From Pseudonocardia sp. DSM 110487 (GTDB lineage: Bacteria > Actinomycetota > Actinomycetes > Mycobacteriales > Pseudonocardiaceae), in contig NZ_CP080521.1 in the NCBI RefSeq assembly GCF_019468565.1, positions 1,426,001 through 1,490,000 on the forward strand: DNA of 64,000 bases, written 5' to 3'. This document shows, piece after piece, positions 17,122-25,038 of the stretch (position 1 is its first letter; every line of letters starts with the position of its first letter). The position numbers and the translations under genes were made by a program. Under the pieces are notes generated by a model. The model did no database searches. It saw only the letters and a list, made by a program, of their open reading frames with translations, and was not told where the DNA came from.

Positions 17122-18873
17122 ATGAATTCCGAGCCTCGTCCGGCAGGCGAGGACGTGACCGATGGGGAAGCCGACGCACCGGAGGAACGTGAGACAGATG
17201 AAGCCAGTTCTTCCGCCGGCGCGCGGCGGAGTACGCGGCGGACGCTTCTCAAGAGGGTGGGACTCGGTGCGGTTCTGATCGGTGCGGGCGCGGCCGGGTA
17301 CCGGCCGATCGCGAGCGCGCTCGCCCGTGACGTGCCGCCCCGGACGACCTGGAGAGGAGCGGACGGGCGCGTTGACAACGTCACGGTCGTGGACCCGCTC
17401 GACGGCAGCCGGATCCCCGGCAGATCGATCGTCGTGCGCAACGGGCGTATCGCGGAGGTCCTTTCCGCCAGTGATGTGCCGGGGGAAAAGTCGATGCCTG
17501 TCATCGATGGTGCCGGCCGTTTCGCCGTTCCGGGTTACAACCAGATGCACACCCATGCTCTCCAGTATTCGGACCGGGAGCTGGCGTACGCGACGCTGCT
17601 TGCTCAGGGCGTGACCGGGATGCGGCAGATGGAGGGCTCCGACGAGCTGTTGAGCGACCGTGCCGAACAGCGCCTGGGGCTGTGCGAGTCCACGCCGGCG
17701 GTGCTGCAGATGCCGGGGAACCTTCTCCTGCCGTTCAACGCCGGGTCGGTCGACGACGTCAGAGAAGAGATCGCACGGCAGTGGGACGCGGGCGCCGACT
17801 TCATCAAGATGATCATGACGGAGCGAGACGTGTTCCTCGCCGCGATCGAGGCCGCGCACCAGCGCGGCATCCGCATCGCCGGGCACCTGCCGCCGTCCAT
17901 CCGGATGGAGGAGGCCTCCGAAGCGGGCTTCGACTCGGTGGAGCACGTCGGGACCGGTTCAAACCTCTTCCTGTCCCTCGCCGCCACACCCGATGAACTC
18001 TGGCGACAGCAGGACACGAACATGCCGATACCGGGATGGCTGTCCGGCCTCCCGTTCACCGGAGAGCTCTTCGACGCCTTCCTCAAGGACCGGCTGATCA
18101 ACTCGGTCGGTGTGGCCGACCCGGACGACCCGGCGGTGGTACTTCTCAGAACCGCGCTCGCGAGCTACTCCGAGCAGCGGGCGGCCGAACTGGGCGACAT
18201 GCTCGCCCGCAACATGACCTGGCAGTGCCCCACGCTCATCAACCTGCGCTCGAAGTACCGGCTCGACGATCCGGCGTACCGCTCAGATCCCTGGCTGGAC
18301 GGATTGTCCGACCAGGAGCGCCGACAGCGGCTGGCGATGATCGAAACCTACGAGGCACTGCCCGCCCAGGTGCGGGAGATCAATCACGAGTACTACGAAC
18401 GCGCTCTGCGGACCATCGGCATCTGGTCCCGGGCCGGGGTGCCCATCATGACAGGCACCGACGGCCCGGGCACCGACCCCGCCCGCGCCATCCAGCTCGA
18501 GTTTCGCGAGCTGGCGAGAGCGGGCCTGTCGCCCCTCGACGTCCTGCGGGCCGCGACCACCGCCCCTGCCACCTACCTCGGACTCGACGACCGCATGGGC
18601 CGGGTCGCCGCCGGCATGGAAGCAGACTTCCTGCTCCTGGACGCCGATCCTCTCGATTCCGTCGACAATCTCGGCGCCATCTCGATGGTCTTCCGCGCGG
18701 GCCACGCGTTCACCGCCGCGACGATGGCCGACAAGGTCGATGATCGGCAGCGCACGCGAAACGCAAATGGGCGAATCGGAGCGGCCTTGTACCCACGCCG
18801 CGGCATGGTCGGCGTCGGGCACGTCGAGGGTCAACGAGCGGTCGCTTTGATCCAGTGCGATGCTTGTGGTTAG
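17122..18873 (+). CDS. Tat-exported metal-dependent amidohydrolase (imidazolonepropionase-like)
   Basis: A 583-residue amidohydrolase-superfamily enzyme. An acidic N-terminal leader of about 35 residues precedes a twin-arginine signal (STRRTLLKRVGLGAVLIG) without a lipobox Cys, so it is probably secreted or membrane-tethered. Metal-site motifs follow in order: HTHALQ (HxH), FIKMIM with a Lys likely carboxylated, IAGHLPPS, VEHVG and the Asp in TGTDGPG. The end has the usual composite beta-domain pattern (GRVAAGMEADFLLLDADPL). It lies 193 bases after the preceding amidohydrolase gene with its own ribosome site (GGAAGGTGA), so it may be a separate unit. It is the third exported hydrolase in a row. 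Confidence 0.86.
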   Translation: MNSEPRPAGEDVTDGEADAPEERETDEASSSAGARRSTRRTLLKRVGLGAVLIGAGAAGYRPIASALARDVPPRTTWRGADGRVDNVTVVDPLDGSRIPGRSIVVRNGRIAEVLSASDVPGEKSMPVIDGAGRFAVPGYNQMHTHALQYSDRELAYATLLAQGVTGMRQMEGSDELLSDRAEQRLGLCESTPAVLQMPGNLLLPFNAGSVDDVREEIARQWDAGADFIKMIMTERDVFLAAIEAAHQRGIRIAGHLPPSIRMEEASEAGFDSVEHVGTGSNLFLSLAATPDELWRQQDTNMPIPGWLSGLPFTGELFDAFLKDRLINSVGVADPDDPAVVLLRTALASYSEQRAAELGDMLARNMTWQCPTLINLRSKYRLDDPAYRSDPWLDGLSDQERRQRLAMIETYEALPAQVREINHEYYERALRTIGIWSRAGVPIMTGTDGPGTDPARAIQLEFRELARAGLSPLDVLRAATTAPATYLGLDDRMGRVAAGMEADFLLLDADPLDSVDNLGAISMVFRAGHAFTAATMADKVDDRQRTRNANGRIGAALYPRRGMVGVGHVEGQRAVALIQCDACG

Positions 18874-18944
18874 TGCGCAGGTACCGCCTCGGGCACGCGC
18901 ACTATCCACGCGGGGTCGGGCCGTGACGTCCACGGTCCGACCCT

Positions 18945-19146
18945 CCGGCGGTATACGGCACTGACGTCGAGCTCCCGGAACAGCGCCGGCTGAGCGCAGT
19001 CGGCTTCCACGTCGGCGCCCTGAGCCTGGGCTGCGACGTCCTCAGCTTCACCGGCAGCGACCTGCGCATCATGGTGTATGCAGCCCGACCCGGGAGCCAG
19101 GACGTCGACTGCCTGACACTCCTGGACTTGGGGGGACGCAAACGTT
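18945..19146 (+). pseudogene. MmyB-like regulator ligand-binding domain remnant
   Basis: In the frame containing 18969, about 60 codons read as the end of the MmyB-like ligand-binding domain found in actinobacterial XRE regulators. A VGFHVGALSLGCDVLSF segment, then DLRIMVYAARPGS, then a Leu-rich helix ending LLDLGG, matches the family pattern of a short beta pair, VYTAEPGS and LRLLASWG. No HTH or start is present and the frame continues into non-protein-like sequence. I call it a truncated remnant. The assignment is from pattern memory. Confidence 0.55.
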
Positions 19147-19149
19147 CGT

Positions 19150-19300
19150 CGGATGACCGCCCCCGCGAGCCTGTCCGCGCATGTTGCCCACTGCCTTCCA
19201 GGTGCCAGGAGCACCCGGCCGCGTTCGACCTCAGGCCGCCGTCGACGCCGAGAACCTGCCCGGTCAGCCAGCTCGCCCGGTCGGACGCGGCCGGTGCTCG
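19150..19300 (-). pseudogene. Short-chain dehydrogenase C-terminal remnant
   Basis: The minus-strand codons from 19285 downward encode SDRASWLTGQVLGVDGGLRS, the near-universal C-terminal signature of short-chain dehydrogenases. The same motif is in the intact SDR gene at 34702. No Rossmann core lies upstream in any frame and the reading frame runs on into unrelated sequence. This is therefore a leftover of a deleted gene. Confidence 0.65.
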
Positions 19301-19444
19301 GCATATCCACCCAACAGGTCGCCGACAGCGACCCTCGGTGCGTCGGCGAGGTCGAAGGACGTAGGCGACGTCGCCGTTGAGTTCTTTGCCGGGCCCGTCG
19401 TGAAGTCTCGCCCGGGCCGGGGGCGACCTGCTGTGACCTGGGTG

Positions 19445-20158
19445 TCATTGCGGCAGCACGGCGGCCAGCCCTGCCACCAGCACGTCGAGAGCCATCTCGA
19501 ACCCGCTGTCCATCGGGCGGTGCTGCCCGGACTCCCAGCGCAGCATGAAGGCCTTCCCGGCGAGCGTCGGCAGGTTCGCGGCCAGCGTGGGTGCCGTGGC
19601 CGGGTCGATCGCGTCGAGGCGGCGCCGGAAGTCGCTGGTCCAGTTCTCGTCGGCTTCCGGTGGCTCGGCGGACAGCTCGCCGAAGAGGAATCCGAAGAGG
19701 AAACCGATGGTCGTGTTGTAGGCGTCGGTGAGCCGCTCGCCGTGGAAGCCCGCTCCCTCGAGCACTGTGAGCACGCTCTCGGCCAACGGGAACGAGGACG
19801 TGGTGACCTGCAGCTGCGAGGCGAGCACCGGCACGATGTTGGGGTGGGCGTGCAGCGTCACCCGGGCGCTGCGCGCCATCGCCCGCAACCAGTCCTGCCA
19901 CCGTTCGGTGTCGACCGGCGGGAGCTCCATGTCCGCGTGTGCCCGCTCGCACACCGCCGCGAGCAGGGCGGCCTTGCTGCCGGTGTGCCAGTACACGGCG
20001 GTCGGGTAGACGCCCAGGCGGTCGGCGAGCTTGCGCATGGTGAGCGCGTCGACCCCTTCGGCGTCGATGAACGCGAGGGCTTCGGCGACGACCTGCCGCC
20101 TGGTCAGGGGAGGCGGCGCCGCGGTACCGCGGCCGCCTCCGCTGCGTTGCCGTGTCAA
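19445..20158 (-). CDS. TetR-family regulator
   Basis: A 237-residue regulator with a clear TetR HTH (about residues 20-70: VVAEALAFIDAEG, ALTMRKLADRLGVYPTAVYWHTGSK). A C-terminal domain of the TetR_C type follows, with an FLFGFLFGEL helix. It is transcribed in the same direction as, and 58 bases downstream of, the phosphotriesterase-family gene at 20217. It could be the last gene of the minus-strand arm of the hydrolase/aminotransferase cluster and may control it. No operator was identified directly in front of it. Confidence 0.88.
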   Translation of the reverse strand: MTRQRSGGGRGTAAPPPLTRRQVVAEALAFIDAEGVDALTMRKLADRLGVYPTAVYWHTGSKAALLAAVCERAHADMELPPVDTERWQDWLRAMARSARVTLHAHPNIVPVLASQLQVTTSSFPLAESVLTVLEGAGFHGERLTDAYNTTIGFLFGFLFGELSAEPPEADENWTSDFRRRLDAIDPATAPTLAANLPTLAGKAFMLRWESGQHRPMDSGFEMALDVLVAGLAAVLPQ

Positions 20159-20216
20159 CGTCGTGGCCCTCCCCTCCGACCGTCGTCCGGTCGCCGTCCA
20201 TCCTCGCGGACTGCCC

Positions 20217-21200
20217 TCACCGGGCCGCGAGGCGTGCCGGGTTCGTCACCGTGATCCGGCCGAACGCCTCGGCGTCGAGCCCGGCGTCCAGCAGCGCCGC
20301 GCGCAGGTCCCCGCCCACGAAGGCGAAGCCGTTGCCGCCGAAGGCCTGCAGGTGCGAGGTGGCGCAGACGTCGTGGGAGAGCAGGATCCGGTCCAGGTGG
20401 CCGGCCCGGACGAGCTCCAGCACGAGCCGCACGGTCCAGGCGACGACCCGTGGGTTGCGGCTGTTCACCGTGTCGACGCCGACGTAGGCACCGTGCCGGG
20501 CGATCTCCAGCGCATAGCCGTCCTCGAGCACCGTGTCGCAGTGCCCGATCGCGATCCGGGCCGGATCGACGCCCTCCTCGCGCAACAGTCTCAGCTGTTC
20601 CAGCCCGACCCGCCAGCGGGCGGCGTGCGTGTACACCGCGGCGCCGGTACGCAGCCCGGCCCGGGCCGCCGCCCGCAGAGACCGCTCCTCGGTCGTCGAG
20701 ACGTACCAGGCGTCGGCGCCGATCTCGCCGATGATCCCGGCGCGGGCGTCGGTGTCGGGGAAACCCTCGTCGAGGTCGCGGACGATCTCGTCTGCAATGG
20801 CGTCGACGCCGTAGCGATCCATCCGGTCGCGGTCGATGAAGGGGTCCCGGTAGTGCCCGGTGCCCAGCACGACGTCCACGCCGGTCGCCTTCGATACCCG
20901 CTGGACGGCGGCCACGTTGCTGGGGGCACGGGTCCAGCCCGTCTCGGTGGCGGTGCCGCCAGGGACCGACCCCGGTGTCAGCTCGGCTGTGGTCAGATCG
21001 AAGATCGCGGATCCGCCCAGCAAGGCCCAGGCGGCGATCTCTTCGGTGACCAGCACCTCGTCGCTGACGAGGCCGTCGCCGCGGCGCTCGCGCATGAGGT
21101 TGATGAACAGGTGCTCGTGGGGCAGGACCGGGCCGAGGGCCGCGGCCGCCCGGTCGCCCAGGGCGGTGGTGACGGTGCCGGTGGGGGCACTCACTGTCAC
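20217..21200 (-). CDS. Phosphotriesterase-family hydrolase (arm 1)
   Basis: A 327-residue member of the phosphotriesterase (PTE, PLL) family of binuclear metal hydrolases. Known members include organophosphate hydrolases, lactonases and amidases. Visible metal-site motifs are PHEHLFIN (HxH), an acidic bridging position in IIGEIG, YTHAA (His), IGHCD (His) and LLSHD (Asp). It shares family and layout with the gene at 24008. The GTG at 21200 overlaps the stop of the aminotransferase gene by four bases, so both are co-translated. It probably hydrolyses a lactone, ester or N-acyl amine that is linked to the transamination step. The substrate is unknown. Confidence 0.88.
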   Translation of the reverse strand: MTVSAPTGTVTTALGDRAAAALGPVLPHEHLFINLMRERRGDGLVSDEVLVTEEIAAWALLGGSAIFDLTTAELTPGSVPGGTATETGWTRAPSNVAAVQRVSKATGVDVVLGTGHYRDPFIDRDRMDRYGVDAIADEIVRDLDEGFPDTDARAGIIGEIGADAWYVSTTEERSLRAAARAGLRTGAAVYTHAARWRVGLEQLRLLREEGVDPARIAIGHCDTVLEDGYALEIARHGAYVGVDTVNSRNPRVVAWTVRLVLELVRAGHLDRILLSHDVCATSHLQAFGGNGFAFVGGDLRAALLDAGLDAEAFGRITVTNPARLAAR

Positions 21201-22534
21201 ACCGCCGCCGGCTGCACGGCGAGGGCGGCTTCGACGTCCGTGAGCGCGGAGTCGAGCGCGCCGAGCGCCAGGTCGATCTCGTCGTCGCTGATCGTCAGTG
21301 GCGGGGCGAGCGTGACGGCGTCGTTGATCCCGCCGGTGGACGGGTAGACGAGCAGCCCGTGGGCGGTTGCCGCGGCCACCATCCGGCTGGACAGCACCCC
21401 CGGTGGGGTGTCCGTCCTGCGCGCCTCGAGGTCGGTGACCAGTTCGAGCGCCCACAGCAGCCCGATCCCCCGGACCTCGCCGATCAGCCGGTGTCGGGCC
21501 GCGAGATCCGCCAGGCCAGCCCGCACCCGCTCCCCGGCGCGGCGCGCGGCCGCGTAAAGCCCGAGCTCGTCCGTGCGGCGCAGGACGGCCAGCGCGACCG
21601 CCGCGGACAGCGGGTTGCCCGCGTAGGTGTGGCCGTGCCGGATGGTGCCGCTCCCGGCGGCGATGGCGTCGAGGACGCGCTCGTTCAGCAGGCTCGCGGC
21701 GATCGGCGTGTAGCCGGCGCCCAGGCCCTTGCCCAGCGCCACGATGTCCGGCCGGACGCCCCAGTGATCCACGGCCAGGGCGGTGCCGGTGCGTCCGAGG
21801 CCGGTCAACACCTCGTCGACGATCAGCAGGACGCCCGCGTCGCGGCAGAGCCGTTCGAGCCCGGGCAGGTAGCCCGCGGGCGGGACGACAACGGACCCGG
21901 TGGCGCCGCCGACCGCCTCGACGACGACCCCGGCGAGGGTGTCGCCCGCGGCGACGATCGCCCGCTCCGCAGCGGCGAGCAGGTCGGCCGTGAACTCCGC
22001 GTCGCCACGGCCCGCGCCGTAGCGGTAGGGCCACGGGGCGAGCAGGCCGAGGAAGTCGTGCACCAGCGCCTCGGCGTTGTCCCGCCGGGCGTGCCCGGAC
22101 AGGGACAGGGCGCCGAGCGTGCCGCCGTGGTAGCCGTGCCGGTGGGAGAGGAACCGGGAGCGTCCGGGCTCACCGATCTCCCGCCAGTACTGCAACGCGA
22201 ACTGCAGCGATGCCTCCACCGCCTCGCTCCCGCTGCCGACCAGCCACACCCCGGCCATCCCGGTCAGCTCGGCCAGCCGGTCGGCCAGCAGCTCGGCGGG
22301 GCGACTGGTGAACGCGCCGCGATGGGTGAAGGTGACCTTCCCGGCCTGCTCGGCCATCGCCGCCAGCACGACGGGGTCGGCGTGCCCGAGTCCGGTGACG
22401 ACCGCCCCCGACGAGCCGTCGAGGTAGCGGTTGCCCTCGTCGTCCCAGACGAACACGCCTTCGGCCCGCTCGATCGTCGGCAGGTGCTGGCACAGCACGT
22501 TGCGGATGAGCCTGCTGCCGTGCGCGGCGGGCAT
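21197..22534 (-). CDS. Class III aminotransferase (arm 1)
   Basis: A 445-residue PLP-dependent class III (omega) aminotransferase. Motifs in order: GSGSEAVEASLQFA, SHRHGYHGGTLGALSL, VDEVLTGLGRTG (Asp binding the PLP pyridine N) and VALGKGLGAGYTP (Schiff-base Lys). A C-terminal domain follows with GIGLLWALEL. The ATG at 22534 is chosen because AAGGAGG precedes it by 4 bases, and the longer frame crosses the regulatory region. It is the first gene of the minus-strand arm, divergent from the MHS permease, and overlaps the phosphotriesterase-family gene downstream. It probably uses an amine or beta/omega-amino acid as donor. The donor is unknown. Confidence 0.9.
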   Translation of the reverse strand: MPAAHGSRLIRNVLCQHLPTIERAEGVFVWDDEGNRYLDGSSGAVVTGLGHADPVVLAAMAEQAGKVTFTHRGAFTSRPAELLADRLAELTGMAGVWLVGSGSEAVEASLQFALQYWREIGEPGRSRFLSHRHGYHGGTLGALSLSGHARRDNAEALVHDFLGLLAPWPYRYGAGRGDAEFTADLLAAAERAIVAAGDTLAGVVVEAVGGATGSVVVPPAGYLPGLERLCRDAGVLLIVDEVLTGLGRTGTALAVDHWGVRPDIVALGKGLGAGYTPIAASLLNERVLDAIAAGSGTIRHGHTYAGNPLSAAVALAVLRRTDELGLYAAARRAGERVRAGLADLAARHRLIGEVRGIGLLWALELVTDLEARRTDTPPGVLSSRMVAAATAHGLLVYPSTGGINDAVTLAPPLTISDDEIDLALGALDSALTDVEAALAVQPAAV

Positions 22535-22571
22535 CGGGCCTCCTTCGGGGCGACATCGTCTGCACATTCGT

Positions 22572-22584
22572 TGTACACGGGACA
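22572..22584. promoter_or_regulatory. Candidate operator, TGTCC-N3-GTACA copy 1 (minus orientation)
   Basis: TGTACACGGGACA reads TGTCCCGTGTACA on the minus strand. It is 38 bases upstream of the aminotransferase start. Two further copies of the same 13-base word lie at 22640 and 22663 in the same divergent promoter region. Confidence 0.65.
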
Positions 22585-22639
22585 ATACGTTACCGACGGG
22601 GACCGTCGTGTGACATTTCCGAAAACCAGCCTTGACTCC

Positions 22640-22652
22640 TGTCCGCCGTACA
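22640..22652. promoter_or_regulatory. Candidate operator, TGTCC-N3-GTACA copy 2
   Basis: TGTCCGCCGTACA, in plus orientation, 46 bases before the permease start. It matches the consensus TGTCC-N3-GTACA exactly and is spaced 23 bases from copy 3, about two helical turns. Confidence 0.65.
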
Positions 22653-22662
22653 AGGAACATCC

Positions 22663-22675
22663 TGTCCCACGTACA
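22663..22675. promoter_or_regulatory. Candidate operator, TGTCC-N3-GTACA copy 3
   Basis: TGTCCCACGTACA lies just upstream of the ribosome site of the permease gene. Its flanking bases also match copy 2 (CC before, AGGA or GGA after), so copies 2 and 3 form an extended direct repeat. A GntR-like or TetR dimer is a plausible binder. Confidence 0.65.
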
Positions 22676-22697
22676 GGAGAGCCCCAGGGGAGCAGCC

Positions 22698-24011
22698 ATG
22701 ACCGTGGTCGCCGGACACGATCGACGCACGGCGTCGAATCGGCGCGTTCTGATCTCCAGCTTCATCGGAAGCGTCGTCGAATGGTACGATTTCCTGCTCT
22801 ACGGCACGGCGTCGGCGCTCGTGTTCAACGTGCTGTTCTTCCCCGAGCTGAGCTCGGCGGCCGGCACCATCGCCGCCTTCGGCACCCTGGCGGTCGGCTA
22901 CCTCGCGCGACCACTCGGCGGGATCGTCTTCGGGCACTTCGGCGACCGGATCGGGCGCAAACGGATGCTGGTCGCCAGCATCCTGCTGATGGGCCTGTCC
23001 ACCCTGGGCATCGGGCTGCTGCCAACGTTCGACCAGATCGGGATCTGGGCCCCGATCCTGCTGATCGCCCTGCGCCTGGTGCAGGGCTTCGCGGTCGGCG
23101 GGGAGTGGGGCGGCGCCGTGCTCATGACGCTCGAGCACGCCGGCGCAGGGCGCCGCGGGTTGTGGAGCAGCGTCGCGCAGATCGGCTCGCCCGCCGGCCT
23201 GCTGCTGTCCACCGCGGCGTTCTCGCTGGTCGCGGCGCTCCCGGAGGAGCAGTTCCTGTCCTGGGGCTGGCGGCTACCGTTCATCGCAACCGTGGTGTTG
23301 ATCGGCGTCGGCCTGTTCATCCGGCTCGGCGTCGCGGAGAGCCCGGTGTTCGAGCAGGCCGAGGCCCGCACGGCGGACCGCCCGAAGGCGCCGATCCTCA
23401 CCCTCATGCGCGAGCAGCCCAAGGACGCGCTCCTCGCGACGCTGATCGGGTTCGGCCCGTTCGCCGCCAACTCGGTGCTGATCTCGTTCGTGGTGTCCTA
23501 CGCCGCGCAGGTCGGCTTCTCCCGCGCGGAGGCGCTGAACGGGCTGATCGTGGGCTCGGTCGCCTCCATGATCGGGGTGCCGCTGTTCGCCGCGCTGTCG
23601 GACCGGATCGGACGGCGGCCGGTCTACCTCACCGGCGCGCTCCTGTTGGGGCTCAACGCCTTCCTGCTCTTCCCACTGGTCAACACCGGTTCGCCGGGCC
23701 TGCTACTGCTCGCCTTCGCCCTGGGTATGGGGACGCACGCGATCATGTTCGGCCCGATGGGTGCGCTCCTCTCGGAGCTGTTCGGTACCCGCACGCGCTA
23801 CACCGGAGCCTCCGTCGGCTACCAGGTGGCGTCGGTGATCGGCGGTGGCCTCGCCCCGCTGATCGCCGGCAGCCTGCTCGCCGCCGCCGGGGGTGCGCCG
23901 AACGCGATCTACATCTCGGTCTTCATGGCCGCGACCTGCGCGGTCACCGCCGTGGCCGCCTGGCTCGCCCGCGAGACCTATCGCAGCGACCTCACCGCGG
24001 AACCGTCGTGA
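22698..24011 (+). CDS. MHS-family (MFS) metabolite:H+ symporter
   Basis: A 437-residue transporter of the metabolite:H+ symporter group in the MFS (relatives import shikimate, alpha-ketoglutarate, proline or betaine). It begins with the diagnostic IGSVVEWYDFLLYG after a short polar N-terminus, followed by LARPLGGIVFGHFGDRIGRKR and RLVQGFAVGGEWGGA. A second half-motif is ALSDRIGRRPVY. Twelve hydrophobic segments are apparent. It leads the plus-strand arm of the cluster and its stop overlaps the start of the second phosphotriesterase-family gene. It probably imports the small charged compound that the enzymes of this cluster degrade. Confidence 0.92.
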   Translation: MTVVAGHDRRTASNRRVLISSFIGSVVEWYDFLLYGTASALVFNVLFFPELSSAAGTIAAFGTLAVGYLARPLGGIVFGHFGDRIGRKRMLVASILLMGLSTLGIGLLPTFDQIGIWAPILLIALRLVQGFAVGGEWGGAVLMTLEHAGAGRRGLWSSVAQIGSPAGLLLSTAAFSLVAALPEEQFLSWGWRLPFIATVVLIGVGLFIRLGVAESPVFEQAEARTADRPKAPILTLMREQPKDALLATLIGFGPFAANSVLISFVVSYAAQVGFSRAEALNGLIVGSVASMIGVPLFAALSDRIGRRPVYLTGALLLGLNAFLLFPLVNTGSPGLLLLAFALGMGTHAIMFGPMGALLSELFGTRTRYTGASVGYQVASVIGGGLAPLIAGSLLAAAGGAPNAIYISVFMAATCAVTAVAAWLARETYRSDLTAEPS

Positions 24012-25033
24012 CGCCGTCCGGCACTGCCGTCCAGACTGTGCTGGGGCCGGTCGCCCCGAACCGGCTCGGCCACGTCCAGATGCACGAGCACCTGATCTGC
24101 GACCTGTCCCGATACGTCACGGACCCGGACGACACCCCGCTCGCGCTGCACAACGCCTTCGCCGCCCGCACCGACCGACGGCACAGCCATGACATGCGAC
24201 TCGACGAGCCGGACGTCGCGGCCGCGGAGCTCGCGGACTTCGTCGCGCTGGGCGGCGGCACGATCGTCGAGGCCACCCCGCTCGGTCTCGGCCGCGACCC
24301 GGCGGCGCTGCGGCAGATCGCCGAACGCAGCGGGGCCCACGTCGTGATGGGGAGCGGGTACTACGTCAGCGCCTTCCACCCGCCGGGGCTCGCCGCCCGC
24401 AGCGCCGACGAGATCACCGAGGAGATCGTCGGCGACCTCGTCGACGGGGTCGCCGACACCGGGATCCGCGCCGGGATCATCGGCGAGATCGGCATGAGCT
24501 GGCCCACCGACCCGGTCGAGGAACGGGTCCTCGCCGCTGCCGCGCGAGCGCAGACAGCGACGGGCGTCGCGCTGCTCGTCCACCCTGGCCGGCACCGCGA
24601 CGCCCCGCGGCGGCACGTCGAGACCGTCGTCGCGGCCGGCGGCGACCCGACCCGGACGATCATGTCGCACGTCGATCGCACACTGTTCGAGCTCGACGAC
24701 ATGCTGGCCCTCGCCGACACCGGATGCGTGCTGGAGTTCGACCTGTTCGGCACCGAGACCAGCTACTACCCGCAGGACCCCTCGGTCGACCTGCCCAACG
24801 ACGGCGCCCGCGTCCGGATGATCCGCGCGCTGGTCGAGGCCGGTCACGGCGACCGGATCGTGATCGCGCAGGACATCTGCCGGAAGACCCAGCTGACCCG
24901 CTACGGCGGCGAGGGGTACGGCCACATCCTGCGGCGCGTACTCCCGCTGATGACCGCCCGCGGCCTCACCCCGGACGACGCCGACCGCATGATCCGGCAG
25001 GCCCCGCGGCGACTGCTCACCCCGACCCGGTAG
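24008..25033 (+). CDS. Phosphotriesterase-family hydrolase (arm 2)
   Basis: A 341-residue phosphotriesterase-family metal hydrolase. Motifs: MQMHEHLICD-type HxH, TIVEATPLGLG, IIGEIGMSW, LLVHPGRH (His), MSHVD (His) and IAQDICRK (Asp). The YGGEGYGHIL motif near the end is typical of the family. GTG at 24008 overlaps the permease stop by four bases. It is a distant paralogue of the arm 1 protein, and the two probably act on related but different bonds or stereoisomers. Lactone, ester or amide hydrolysis are all possible for this family. Confidence 0.88.
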   Translation: MTPSGTAVQTVLGPVAPNRLGHVQMHEHLICDLSRYVTDPDDTPLALHNAFAARTDRRHSHDMRLDEPDVAAAELADFVALGGGTIVEATPLGLGRDPAALRQIAERSGAHVVMGSGYYVSAFHPPGLAARSADEITEEIVGDLVDGVADTGIRAGIIGEIGMSWPTDPVEERVLAAAARAQTATGVALLVHPGRHRDAPRRHVETVVAAGGDPTRTIMSHVDRTLFELDDMLALADTGCVLEFDLFGTETSYYPQDPSVDLPNDGARVRMIRALVEAGHGDRIVIAQDICRKTQLTRYGGEGYGHILRRVLPLMTARGLTPDDADRMIRQAPRRLLTPTR

Positions 25034-25038
25034 GAGCC

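Noticed and set aside
18870..20201. A 443-codon minus-strand frame over the debris region and TetR gene
   Set aside because: The composition is Arg-rich and the TetR protein at 19445-20158 is in a different minus-strand frame.
21359..25033. A 1224-codon plus-strand frame over the aminotransferase, promoter and permease
   Set aside because: Only its last 341 codons (from 24008) are a real protein. The rest runs antisense to the aminotransferase and through the operator region and out of frame through the permease.
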